NCBI GenBank assembly: GCA_002839855.1 | Contig: PGYV01000004.1 | Location: 7,556 to 71,555, forward strand | Direction of reading: 5' to 3' | DNA: 64,000 nt | Origin: Candidatus Goldiibacteriota bacterium HGW-Goldbacteria-1 | Lineage (GTDB): Bacteria; Oederibacteriota; PGYV01 | Shown: positions 57,205-64,000 of the stretch, piece by piece | Layout: each line of letters begins with the position of its first letter | Position numbering within the stretch: the first letter of the stretch is position 1 | The notes under the pieces: model-generated | Seen by the model: only the letters and a program-made list of their open reading frames with translations | Told to the model about the DNA's origin: nothing | Database searches by the model: none | Position numbers and translations under genes: made by a program

Positions 57205-57252
57205 AATAATATTTTATATTATAAATATATACTATAAAATATTATTTGTCAA
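57205..57252 (-). promoter_or_regulatory. Promoter and operator of the RHH/PIN operon
   Basis: On the minus strand TTGACA (57252-57247), 17 bp, TATATT (57229-57224). A perfect inverted repeat with 14-bp arms (AATAATATTTTATA, 57205-57218, and its complement at 57233-57246) surrounds the -10 box. Confidence 0.75.
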
Positions 57253-57273
57253 ATCCGTTATTTTTAATAAATG

Positions 57274-57311
57274 AGGGCCGGTTACGCTCTCTTTATGCGA
57301 TAACCGGCCCC
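57274..57311. terminator. Hairpin between the DUF6448 gene and the antitoxin promoter
   Basis: GGGCCGGTTA and TAACCGGCCC form a strong stem with a loop of about 17 nt. The minus-strand tail is only moderately T-rich. Confidence 0.5.
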
Positions 57312-57339
57312 GGGTATGGCATTATAAAATCACAATAAT

Positions 57340-57918
57340 TTAATGTTTATGCCCCGATTCGCTTTCAGATTTAATAAGGCCGTGAAGATTTTCCACAAGA
57401 TGTATGTAACTGATATACGCTTCAATGTATTTACGTCCCTGTTCCGGGCTTTTATCAGCGGTTTTGCGGAGCGCCACTGCATTTTCAAACCTTTTGTTTA
57501 CTTCGGCAGTTATGTGTACCGCAAGCTTGTCCGTCAGTTCTTTGACAGAACCTGTTTCCAGCGCTTTATCCCCCATTAATACTGCCGCATCAATTTCTGT
57601 ACCTTCAGGTTTTATACCGGTATATGAAGCTCCTTCACCTACTCTGTGCACTCGCACAAGGTTTTCAAGGAAATATTTTTCGGCAATTTCCTTCGCGCCG
57701 GCAGAAGCGGCTTTTTGAGCTTCCGCAAATATAGACTTTATCTCTTTTTCATCGCTTTTTTTAACCCATTTAAGAACCGGCGTTACATCGTTTTTTTCAA
57801 ATGCAGCTTTCGCCTCCTTTATCAGCGGGCCTTCAATAGTGTCACAATGAGCTAAAACACTTGCCGAAAAAAGAACCGTTAAAACTAATGATAATGCTAA
57901 AACCGCTGTCTTCTTCAT
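57340..57918 (-). CDS. DUF6448 family exported protein
   Basis: A protein of 192 aa with a signal peptide (1-23, cleavage after VLA). The mature part starts HCDTIEGPLIKEAKAAFE and is all-helical. Metal-binding potential is shown by the N-terminal His-Cys, the HLVENLHGL element and the SGHKH end. This is the pattern of DUF6448 proteins, whose function is unknown. GGAGG precedes ATG. Confidence 0.82.
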   Translation of the reverse strand: MKKTAVLALSLVLTVLFSASVLAHCDTIEGPLIKEAKAAFEKNDVTPVLKWVKKSDEKEIKSIFAEAQKAASAGAKEIAEKYFLENLVRVHRVGEGASYTGIKPEGTEIDAAVLMGDKALETGSVKELTDKLAVHITAEVNKRFENAVALRKTADKSPEQGRKYIEAYISYIHLVENLHGLIKSESESGHKH

Positions 57919-58019
57919 AATTTCCCTCCTTGTTTTTTATATATCACCATTATTGTAATATATTAGCGGTGTTGTGTCAAACTATTAATATTAACTGCAT
58001 TAAATTCATTATCCCCTTA

Positions 58020-58208
58020 TTATTCTTTATTAAACCTTTTCTTCATCGCCCTTGTCGGAAAAAGGACTGAATACTTTTCCCCCTGCCATTTAATGAATTT
58101 ATCTGTACAGTCACTGCATATGTCATAACTGTGTTTTTCGTCAATAACAATATGATGGAATTGCGATGTATAGTTGTCTATCTCTTTTTCACACAGGCTG
58201 CATTTCAT
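58020..58208 (-). CDS. Small Cys-rich protein
   Basis: A protein of 62 aa. ATG at 58208 has AAAGGA 7 nt upstream; a longer frame to 58298 runs into the terminator and is not used. CSLC and CSDC pairs with a HH in between suggest one zinc site. Unrecognised. Confidence 0.65.
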   Translation of the reverse strand: MKCSLCEKEIDNYTSQFHHIVIDEKHSYDICSDCTDKFIKWQGEKYSVLFPTRAMKKRFNKE

Positions 58209-58287
58209 TTTATGTCCTTTGTTGTTTTTATAAATTATACATCGCAGAAATGACTTGTCAATGGAGGGCTGCCACAATCCCCAAAAT

Positions 58288-58323
58288 AAAAAAGCCACAG
58301 GATACTAAACCTGTGGCTTTTTT
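58288..58323. terminator. Bidirectional terminator after tRNA-Ser(UGA)
   Basis: AAAAAAGCCACAGG/CCTGTGGCTTTTTT with an 8-nt loop. It ends the tRNA transcript on the minus strand. Confidence 0.9.
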
Positions 58324-58331
58324 ATTTTATA

Positions 58332-58416
58332 TGGCGGAGGACGAGGGACTCGAACCCCCAAGGGCTTTCACCCGTCTGATTTCAAGTCAGATGCCTTACC
58401 ATTAGACTAGTCCTCC
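58332..58416 (-). tRNA. tRNA-Ser (anticodon TGA)
   Basis: Acceptor GGAGGAC/GTCCTCC, anticodon stem TCTGA/TCAGA with loop CTTGAAA (anticodon TGA), a long variable arm GGG/CCC as expected of class II tRNA, T-arm GGGGGTTCGAGTCCCTC, and encoded CCA. Confidence 0.93.
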
Positions 58417-58578
58417 GAAGGCCAACTGTATAATCTTTTAAAAACCTCGGACAGCACAGGAGCGCTGTCCCTACAAGAGCTTTTTCTATGGCGGAAAGGC
58501 CATAGTGCCTTCTACCTTTAATTATCCTATCATATAAAAAAGGCCGAAGGTACCGACTCTTCCTTGCTGTAAATTTCA
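58417..58578. other. Spacer between serine tRNAs
   Basis: Contains a GGACAGC/GCTGTCC hairpin followed by CTACA (58449-58474), resembling the hairpin-repeat family, and a loosely paired AAAGGCC...GGCCGAAGG segment. Confidence 0.5.
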
Positions 58579-58670
58579 TGGCGGAAAGGGGGGGATTCGA
58601 ACCCCCGGGCCCAGTCACCCGGACCAACTGATTAGCAGTCAGCTGCCATCGGCCACTCGGCCACCTTTCC
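58579..58670 (-). tRNA. tRNA-Ser (anticodon GCT)
   Basis: Acceptor GGAAAGG/CCTTTCC, D-arm GGCCGAGTGGCC, anticodon loop CTGCTAA (anticodon GCT), a long variable arm, T-arm GGGGGTTCGAATCCCCC, and encoded CCA. Confidence 0.95.
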
Positions 58671-58732
58671 GCATAATAATGCTAAGTTAACAAGTTACAC
58701 AATTATGTAATAAAAGTCAATAATATAAGGTA

Positions 58733-59302
58733 TTATTTAACCTCTTTTTTCACATACTCTGAAGCTTCAACACCGTCAAAATAAAGGCTTTTCAGTATCA
58801 TATCGCCATTTTTAACGGACGCCTTTACGTATATTTTCCCTCTGTATGTCCACATTACCCTGTCCACTTTGGGGGCAATCTTTTCATTCATAAACAGTTT
58901 ATTATTAATAAATTCAAAACGCGCGTTCCCTTTTTCTAATATATCACCGGTAAGCCTTACAGTGACAACCGCTTCTGAAGATACTGCTGTTTTGTATTTT
59001 AACAGATATTTGACATACGCAAATCCGTCTTTATCAATAGCAAGTACCCCGTCAGCCAATTCATTATTTTTTAATACTACAGTTGCTTTTGCCGTATTGT
59101 TTTCATATCTTAATGTGACATACCTGCCTCTAAACGGGTCATAGGGATCAGCCGGGCGCACCAGAAACTTGTATTCAGCGCCGGAATTAAGCGCAAGTTC
59201 GCTTTTAATAATTGTGTAAATTGGAAAAGCCGCCTGCCCTGCCAGAAGGATTATTATGACAGCTTTAAAAATCTGAATATAGACAGGGTTATTTTTTTTC
59301 AT
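58733..59302 (-). CDS. GDYxxLxY-type membrane-anchored protein
   Basis: A protein of 189 aa with one N-terminal helix (about 10-32) and a beta-rich outside domain with the family motif variant RGRYVTLRY near residue 60. Such proteins are encoded next to DUF2157 genes, as here (14-nt overlap). Function unknown. Confidence 0.82.
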   Translation of the reverse strand: MKKNNPVYIQIFKAVIIILLAGQAAFPIYTIIKSELALNSGAEYKFLVRPADPYDPFRGRYVTLRYENNTAKATVVLKNNELADGVLAIDKDGFAYVKYLLKYKTAVSSEAVVTVRLTGDILEKGNARFEFINNKLFMNEKIAPKVDRVMWTYRGKIYVKASVKNGDMILKSLYFDGVEASEYVKKEVK

Positions 59303-60638
59303 CGGCTGATATCCTTTTGCTTATAAAGTAATTTGCGGCAAGAAATACAATTCCCATTATTATAAACGCAATGCCCCTTGCAAGCAGGCTTAAGTCCATA
59401 TCAAGAAACCTGAGAACCACAAGAATGCCAAACAGAAACATCCCGGAATTCACGGTCATCATATGCCTGTTTTCAATTCCGAATTTTATTGTCACGGCGC
59501 TTAAGTAAACAATGTATATGTTTATAAAGAAAAGCACTGCCGCGACAGATACATCCCCCAGCACTTTTTCCGTTAATGCCACAAAAATATAACACGCAAT
59601 AACAATTATAAACGACGCGCCGTAATCAAGTATCATTTTCTTTTTAGACTTAATTACATCTATCATCATATATAACGCGCATGCCGGCAGCAGAATAGTA
59701 AGAAGGTAATCAAAAATAGCGGCCTGCGCGAAAAACCTGGACGCGTTCCTGTAATGATTCCAGCCGATTGAATTCCACGCCCAGTCGTATGACAAAAGCA
59801 GCATCAGGATTGCTATGCCAATTGCAGAAAACCAGTTATATGGTTTTTTAACCGCGGGTTCATCGTCATCATATAAACGCGCGCTTAACATGTAAATAAA
59901 GCAGAAAAGCGATGAATAAATTATCATCCACAGCCCCGGCACGCATTTTTCAAGCGTAAGCCCGACAGCCGCGGTAAACGCAGCCGCGGTTATAAAAGAT
60001 GTCCTTATTACAACCGGCGAATACCTGTCTTCAATAAATAGCTTTATGTAAAAAGGCATTGCTGCCGCTATAAACAGCCAGAACGCGGTGGCAAATCCAT
60101 CGTGAATCTGAACCGCGGAAGCCCAGGCAATTGCGCCCGCCATATATAGAAAATATACCATTGGGCTTTTTAATACATAGATTATGGGAAAACCCAGCAC
60201 AAGCCATATAAGAAAGAAGTCCGCTATTTCACCGTGAATGTTATACGTCTGTGAAATCAGCGATATTGTGGCGCCAATAGATAAAAACCAGAAAACAGCC
60301 ACCCCTTCTTTCCATGATTTTCCCATTCCCTTTTTGTACGTAAGATAACCTGCGCCCATGCCAATGGCAAGGGGTAATAATGAAACCGCAATCTTAAACA
60401 GCCTTGGTATCTTGTCCCAGTTGTACCCGATTAAAAGTATTATGCCCAGCCCAATTAATACCGAACCCATCACATAAAATATGGCAAGTACGGGATTTAA
60501 CGCGTTTTTATCCACAAGGCTGCCGTAATAATTTCTTATTTTTTCGGACACAGCCCCGGATACAACTTTATCAGCTTCCAGCCTTGGAAGTTCATCATAA
60601 AGCCATTTGACGTGTTTCCTGTTTTTGTTATTTACCAT
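59289..60638 (-). CDS. DUF2157 membrane protein
   Basis: A protein of 449 aa. A soluble N-terminal region (1-50) and about twelve helices. The DUF2157 part has GLGIILLIGYNWDKIPRLFKI and GAGYLTYKKGMGKSWKEG. AAGGAAAAAATA precedes ATG, which overlaps mazG by 11 nt. Probably forms a complex with the GDYxxLxY protein. Confidence 0.87.
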   Translation of the reverse strand: MVNNKNRKHVKWLYDELPRLEADKVVSGAVSEKIRNYYGSLVDKNALNPVLAIFYVMGSVLIGLGIILLIGYNWDKIPRLFKIAVSLLPLAIGMGAGYLTYKKGMGKSWKEGVAVFWFLSIGATISLISQTYNIHGEIADFFLIWLVLGFPIIYVLKSPMVYFLYMAGAIAWASAVQIHDGFATAFWLFIAAAMPFYIKLFIEDRYSPVVIRTSFITAAAFTAAVGLTLEKCVPGLWMIIYSSLFCFIYMLSARLYDDDEPAVKKPYNWFSAIGIAILMLLLSYDWAWNSIGWNHYRNASRFFAQAAIFDYLLTILLPACALYMMIDVIKSKKKMILDYGASFIIVIACYIFVALTEKVLGDVSVAAVLFFINIYIVYLSAVTIKFGIENRHMMTVNSGMFLFGILVVLRFLDMDLSLLARGIAFIIMGIVFLAANYFISKRISADEKK

Positions 60639-61398
60639 TATTTTTTCCTTTTTTTGTTGTGTTCCACAGTTTAAGCATCTCTTTTTCGCTTATTTTTTTA
60701 TGAAGCCTGCCTTCTATTTTACCAAACCTTTTTATGAATTTGTCATTCGCCCTGTGAAGCGCTTCTTCCGGGTTTATCCCGCTGTAATACGCAAGCGCCG
60801 CGGTTACAAACATAAGGTCACCAAGTTCTTCTGTCAGCAATTTTTTATTTTTTGATACTATCTCTTTTTTAACTTCCCGGGCTTCTTCTTCCACTTTTTT
60901 GAATACGCTTGCCGCGTCTTTCCATTTAAACCCGGTTGTCACTGCCTTGCTTATAAGCCTTCTGCTGCGCAAAAGCGCCGGCATCCCTTTTGGCACGCCT
61001 TCCAGCACTGATTTACGTTTCTTTGTTTTCTTTTTTTGTGCTTCCCAGAAATCCTTAACCTGTTTGCCGGTATTAATACCCTTTTTATCGCCAAATACGT
61101 GCGGATGCCTTGATATTAATTTATGATTAATTCCTTTTATTACGTCATCAATATCAAATTTGTTTCTGTCTTTTGCAATCTGCGCGTGAAACACCACCTG
61201 TAACAATAAATCACCAAGTTCTTCTTTAAGTTCATTGTCATTTTTTTTATTTACGGAATCAATGACTTCATACGCTTCTTCTATCACATATGGAAGCAGC
61301 GATTTATGCGTCTGCTTTTTATCCCACGGGCACCCATTAGGGGCGCGCAGAGCGCGCATTATACCGGTCAGTTTTTCAAATTCATTATTTTTTGCCAT
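60628..61398 (-). CDS. mazG: Nucleoside triphosphate pyrophosphohydrolase MazG
   Basis: Removes pyrophosphate from (deoxy)nucleoside triphosphates; 256 aa with two MazG domains. Metal-site motifs are EEAYEVID...EELGDLLLQ in the first and EEEAREVKKE...EELGDLMF in the second, plus CPWDKKQTHKSL at the start. ATG comes directly after the cstA TAA, and AAGGTG lies inside the cstA end. Confidence 0.95.
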   Translation of the reverse strand: MAKNNEFEKLTGIMRALRAPNGCPWDKKQTHKSLLPYVIEEAYEVIDSVNKKNDNELKEELGDLLLQVVFHAQIAKDRNKFDIDDVIKGINHKLISRHPHVFGDKKGINTGKQVKDFWEAQKKKTKKRKSVLEGVPKGMPALLRSRRLISKAVTTGFKWKDAASVFKKVEEEAREVKKEIVSKNKKLLTEELGDLMFVTAALAYYSGINPEEALHRANDKFIKRFGKIEGRLHKKISEKEMLKLWNTTKKGKNNGK

Positions 61399-62991
61399 TT
61401 ATATCACCTTTTTATCTTTTGCCAGCTTTACCACATAAAGCGCTGTACCAAGCAGCAGAAATGACAGTATTGCAAGCGGGTAGTTTTTTGCCGTAAAATT
61501 CTTTGCCATAAGAAAAGCAATCGCTGATATTGTGACAAGAAACATAAATACCGCGGGTATCTTTACAAACAGGTTGTTTTCTTTTCTCTTTGCAAAGTAC
61601 GCGGTCACGGCCAGAAGCGCAAGGCATGCCAGAAGCTGGTTGGCGGAACCGAACACGGGCCATATTGCCATAGTACCGCTTTTATTAAAAGCGAACAGAG
61701 CGGCAACCCCCACTGTTATTGCGGTCGCTAAATACATATTTCCAAGTACAGGGTTATTGGTATTTTTAACTTCAAAAAGTTCCTGAAAAGTGTACCTGCC
61801 AAGCCTTGCCGCCGTATCAAGTGTGGTAAGCGCGAACGCGCTTATCACAAGGGCGCAGAAAGAAACCCCTGCTTCAAACGGCAGGCCCATTTTCACGGTA
61901 AAAGCGGCTATTCCTTTTATAAATATCTCTTCAGGCTTGCCCACCGACAAAGACAGCATATAGTTCTGCTGTGTCAGCATAGCCGCGGTGATAAGCGCAA
62001 TTACCGCAAGCATGCCTTCAAGCAGCATTCCGCCGTATCCTACAAACTGCATGTCTTTTTTTGAATCAAGCTGTTTGGATACCGTACCTGACGCAACAAT
62101 TGAATGAAACCCGGAAATAGCCCCGCATGCAACAGTTACAAAAAGTATCGGAAACATATACCCCACATTTTTTACGTTGAATCCGGTAAACGCAGGAAGT
62201 GATATTTCCGGCCTGTATGCTATTACACCGGCAAACCCGGCAATTATTATCATGTAAAGAAGGAAAGAATTCAGATAATCCCTTGGCTGCAGAAGTATCC
62301 AGACAGGCGTGACAGAGGCTATAAAGATGTACGCGAATAATATTAAGACCCATACAGTATAAGTAAGTTTTGCCGGGAACACCCCTCCAAACGCTATTCC
62401 CGCCAGTAAAAACAAAACCCCTATTACAGTGGAAATAAACAGCGGCGCCTTTTTAACATACACCGCATACCCAAACAGCACGGCAATTAACATAAAAGCG
62501 CCCGAAGCTGTTGCCACCTGCGGATAAGCCGTAAAGGTGTTGGCCACAACAATGGTAAAAACCGCAATTATAAGAACAAGCGCAAGCCATGTAAAGACAA
62601 GAAAAACCCTTTTGCCGGCTTTGCCAAGATACTCTTCCATAAGCCCGCCGATGGACTTGCCGCCGTTTCTTACCGACACGACAAGCGACGCAAAATCGTG
62701 AACCGCCCCCATAAAAATATTACCCAATATTATCCATAAAAAAACCGGCAGCCAGCCGAACATGGCGCCGGCTATCGGACCCACAATGGGCCCCACGCCC
62801 GCAATTGACGCAAAGTGGTGTCCTAAAAGCACGTACCTTTTTGCGGGTTCAAAATCCACGCCGTCGCGCTGTTCATGCGCCGGGGTTTTTTTTGTATAAT
62901 CAATTTGAAATTTGCGCGCTATCCACCTGCCATAAGTATGGTAGGCGGTTATAAACAAAGCCGCGGCAATAAGCATAAGCAAAAGTCCCAT
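61399..62991 (-). CDS. cstA: CstA-family carbon starvation/peptide transporter
   Basis: Inner-membrane transporter of 530 aa with about fourteen helices. Matches the CstA N-terminal domain: YVLLGHHFASIAGVGPIVGP, GAVHDFASLVVSVRNGGKSIG and GFHSIVASGTVSKQL. It is shorter than E. coli CstA, lacking the C-terminal extension, like many family members. Pyruvate or peptides are known substrates. Confidence 0.93.
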   Translation of the reverse strand: MGLLLMLIAAALFITAYHTYGRWIARKFQIDYTKKTPAHEQRDGVDFEPAKRYVLLGHHFASIAGVGPIVGPIAGAMFGWLPVFLWIILGNIFMGAVHDFASLVVSVRNGGKSIGGLMEEYLGKAGKRVFLVFTWLALVLIIAVFTIVVANTFTAYPQVATASGAFMLIAVLFGYAVYVKKAPLFISTVIGVLFLLAGIAFGGVFPAKLTYTVWVLILFAYIFIASVTPVWILLQPRDYLNSFLLYMIIIAGFAGVIAYRPEISLPAFTGFNVKNVGYMFPILFVTVACGAISGFHSIVASGTVSKQLDSKKDMQFVGYGGMLLEGMLAVIALITAAMLTQQNYMLSLSVGKPEEIFIKGIAAFTVKMGLPFEAGVSFCALVISAFALTTLDTAARLGRYTFQELFEVKNTNNPVLGNMYLATAITVGVAALFAFNKSGTMAIWPVFGSANQLLACLALLAVTAYFAKRKENNLFVKIPAVFMFLVTISAIAFLMAKNFTAKNYPLAILSFLLLGTALYVVKLAKDKKVI

Positions 62992-63028
62992 TAATCATCC
63001 CTCCGTAATAATTGATAGAATCTTTCTA

Positions 63029-63475
63029 TTATTTTTTGGCCCAGGTATCTTCCTGGTGGAATATTTCACGCATTTCAAACTTTTTAACTGCCCTGAAAAT
63101 AAAAAAATATCCAAGAGGATGCACGTTGTTTGACAACAGATCCGGTATCATATGGGAAAGGTATGCTATAGTAAACACGGCGGCAAATGTAATCGCTTCG
63201 CCACCGATTAAAAGCCCAATTATCCAGGCAATAGGGACGTATTCCAGACAATGAAAAACAATATGAAGTTTTTTAAAATCCCCGGTGTATGATTTAATAA
63301 ACATGTGCTTAAAGTCAAATTTTCTTTCTTCCCTGACATAGTCCCAGACATGGTCCACGTCTATCAGAAACCCAAGAAAAAGTGACATTAATAAATACCA
63401 CACATTATAACCTGTTAACACCCACAGGCTGATGCTTGTAGGCACTGCCACAATTGCGTGCTGTGACGCCTTCAT
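63029..63475 (-). CDS. Small membrane protein with His/Asp motif
   Basis: A protein of 148 aa. Three or four helices, the motif LIDVDHVWDYVREE after the second, LHIVFHCLEYVP, and SHMIPDLLSNNVHPLG. The spacing of these His and Asp residues recalls metal-dependent membrane hydrolases of the YdjM/DUF457 type. It sits 1 nt after argH. Confidence 0.65.
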   Translation of the reverse strand: MKASQHAIVAVPTSISLWVLTGYNVWYLLMSLFLGFLIDVDHVWDYVREERKFDFKHMFIKSYTGDFKKLHIVFHCLEYVPIAWIIGLLIGGEAITFAAVFTIAYLSHMIPDLLSNNVHPLGYFFIFRAVKKFEMREIFHQEDTWAKK

Positions 63476-64000
63476 TTATTTAAGGAACCTTTCCGCGTCT
63501 GCAATCTGTTTTGTAACACTTTTAACAGAAGGCGACCCTGCCGTTTTCTTCATGTTTACGGATTTTTCCGGGCTTAATGACGCTATCATTTCCGCGTTAA
63601 GTTTTGGCGATATTTCCGCCAGTTCCGCCTTTGAAAGCTGCGTGAACTGTTTTTCTTTTTCCACACAGTAACCGACAAGTTTTCCCGTGATTTCGTGCGC
63701 GTCCCGAAAAGGCACACCCTGTTCCACAAGGTAATCTGCCACGTCTACGGAATACATAAAAGTATTTTCGTTATTATCTTTTTTAAACGCTATGTTATCA
63801 ATAAGCCTTGCAGCTATGTGCAGGCATGACTTTATTTCATCCAGTGACCTGAAAAGCGTCACTTTATCTTCCTGCATATCCTTATTGTATGTAAGCGGAA
63901 GCCCTTTCATCATTGCCAGCATGGATAATAGATTTCCCATAAAACCGGCTGACTTACCCCTTAAAAGTTCGGCTATGTCGGGGTTCTTTTTCTGCGGCAT
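63476..64000 (-). CDS. argH: Argininosuccinate lyase, C-terminal part (cut by window end)
   Basis: The last 174 residues of the enzyme that releases arginine and fumarate. The signature MPQKKNPDIAELLRGK of the fumarase/aspartase superfamily lies at the window edge, so the N-terminal half is beyond 64000. The C-terminal helices (VADYLVEQGVPFRDAHE) are typical of ArgH. The neighbouring membrane gene starts right after its stop. Confidence 0.95.
   Translation of the reverse strand: MPQKKNPDIAELLRGKSAGFMGNLLSMLAMMKGLPLTYNKDMQEDKVTLFRSLDEIKSCLHIAARLIDNIAFKKDNNENTFMYSVDVADYLVEQGVPFRDAHEITGKLVGYCVEKEKQFTQLSKAELAEISPKLNAEMIASLSPEKSVNMKKTAGSPSVKSVTKQIADAERFLK

Overview
The window reads as a chromosomal segment of an uncultured Gram-negative bacterium. 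The evidence is SecD/SecF, a lipobox protein, HtrA, MoxR/Bat-type von Willebrand proteins and GldG-like ABC genes with DUF4340. Very large secreted proteins with Thr/Pro repeats and FlgD-like C-termini also point that way, and such sets are familiar from candidate phyla. I cannot place it more precisely from sequence alone. Nearly all genes lie on the minus strand; the exceptions are a glycosyltransferase/TauE pair (42.1-43.7 kb) and serS plus a small membrane protein (54.6-56.1 kb).

Layout. 0-2 kb: HtpX protease and a PilZ protein. 1.8-13.4 kb: three giant secreted proteins (DUF11-like repeats, mucin-like Thr/Pro tracts, C-terminal FlgD/sorting-like domains), with repeat-rich spacers around them. 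14-20 kb: HtrA, then a GldA/permease/GldG/DUF4340 transporter. 20-25.7 kb: chaperones in the order dnaK-groES-groEL-dnaJ. 25.9-29.5 kb: five overlapping genes for unrecognised membrane proteins, one carrying a beta-propeller. 29.5-34.6 kb: secF, secD and a split transketolase whose N-terminal half is fused to a ribokinase-like kinase. 34.7-38.4 kb: sugar nucleotidyltransferase/degenerate phosphomannomutase and two PilZ proteins. 38.7-42 kb: PpnP, class II ribonucleotide reductase with NrdR boxes, tautomerase. 43.7-45.2 kb: MqsR/MqsA-Panacea toxin-antitoxin. 45.2-49.2 kb: Bat operon (MoxR, DUF58, two VWA proteins). 49.4-54.3 kb: L,D-transpeptidase, P-loop/deaminase fusion, DUF89, radical SAM, thiamine-binding protein, hemolysin III. 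54.6-58.7 kb: serS, RHH/PIN toxin-antitoxin, DUF6448 protein, two serine tRNAs. 58.7-64 kb: GDYxxLxY protein, DUF2157, MazG, CstA, a small metal-site membrane protein, partial ArgH.

The most striking non-coding signal is a pair of collinear elements of 203 and 204 nt (21318-21520 and 38470-38673). Their roughly 33-nt ends pair within each copy but differ strongly between copies, while internal blocks are conserved at the same offsets. This is the signature of a structured RNA. G-U pairs indicate that it is read from the plus strand, against the flanking genes.

Other regulatory signals are a canonical sigma-54 promoter before dnaK with two upstream palindromes, paired NrdR boxes before nrdJ, and operators over both toxin-antitoxin promoters. 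Spacers also hold a family of small hairpins with a constant frame (AACTGCCGC...CTACCA) and arrays of short repeated words, often arranged as inverted arms just downstream of genes.
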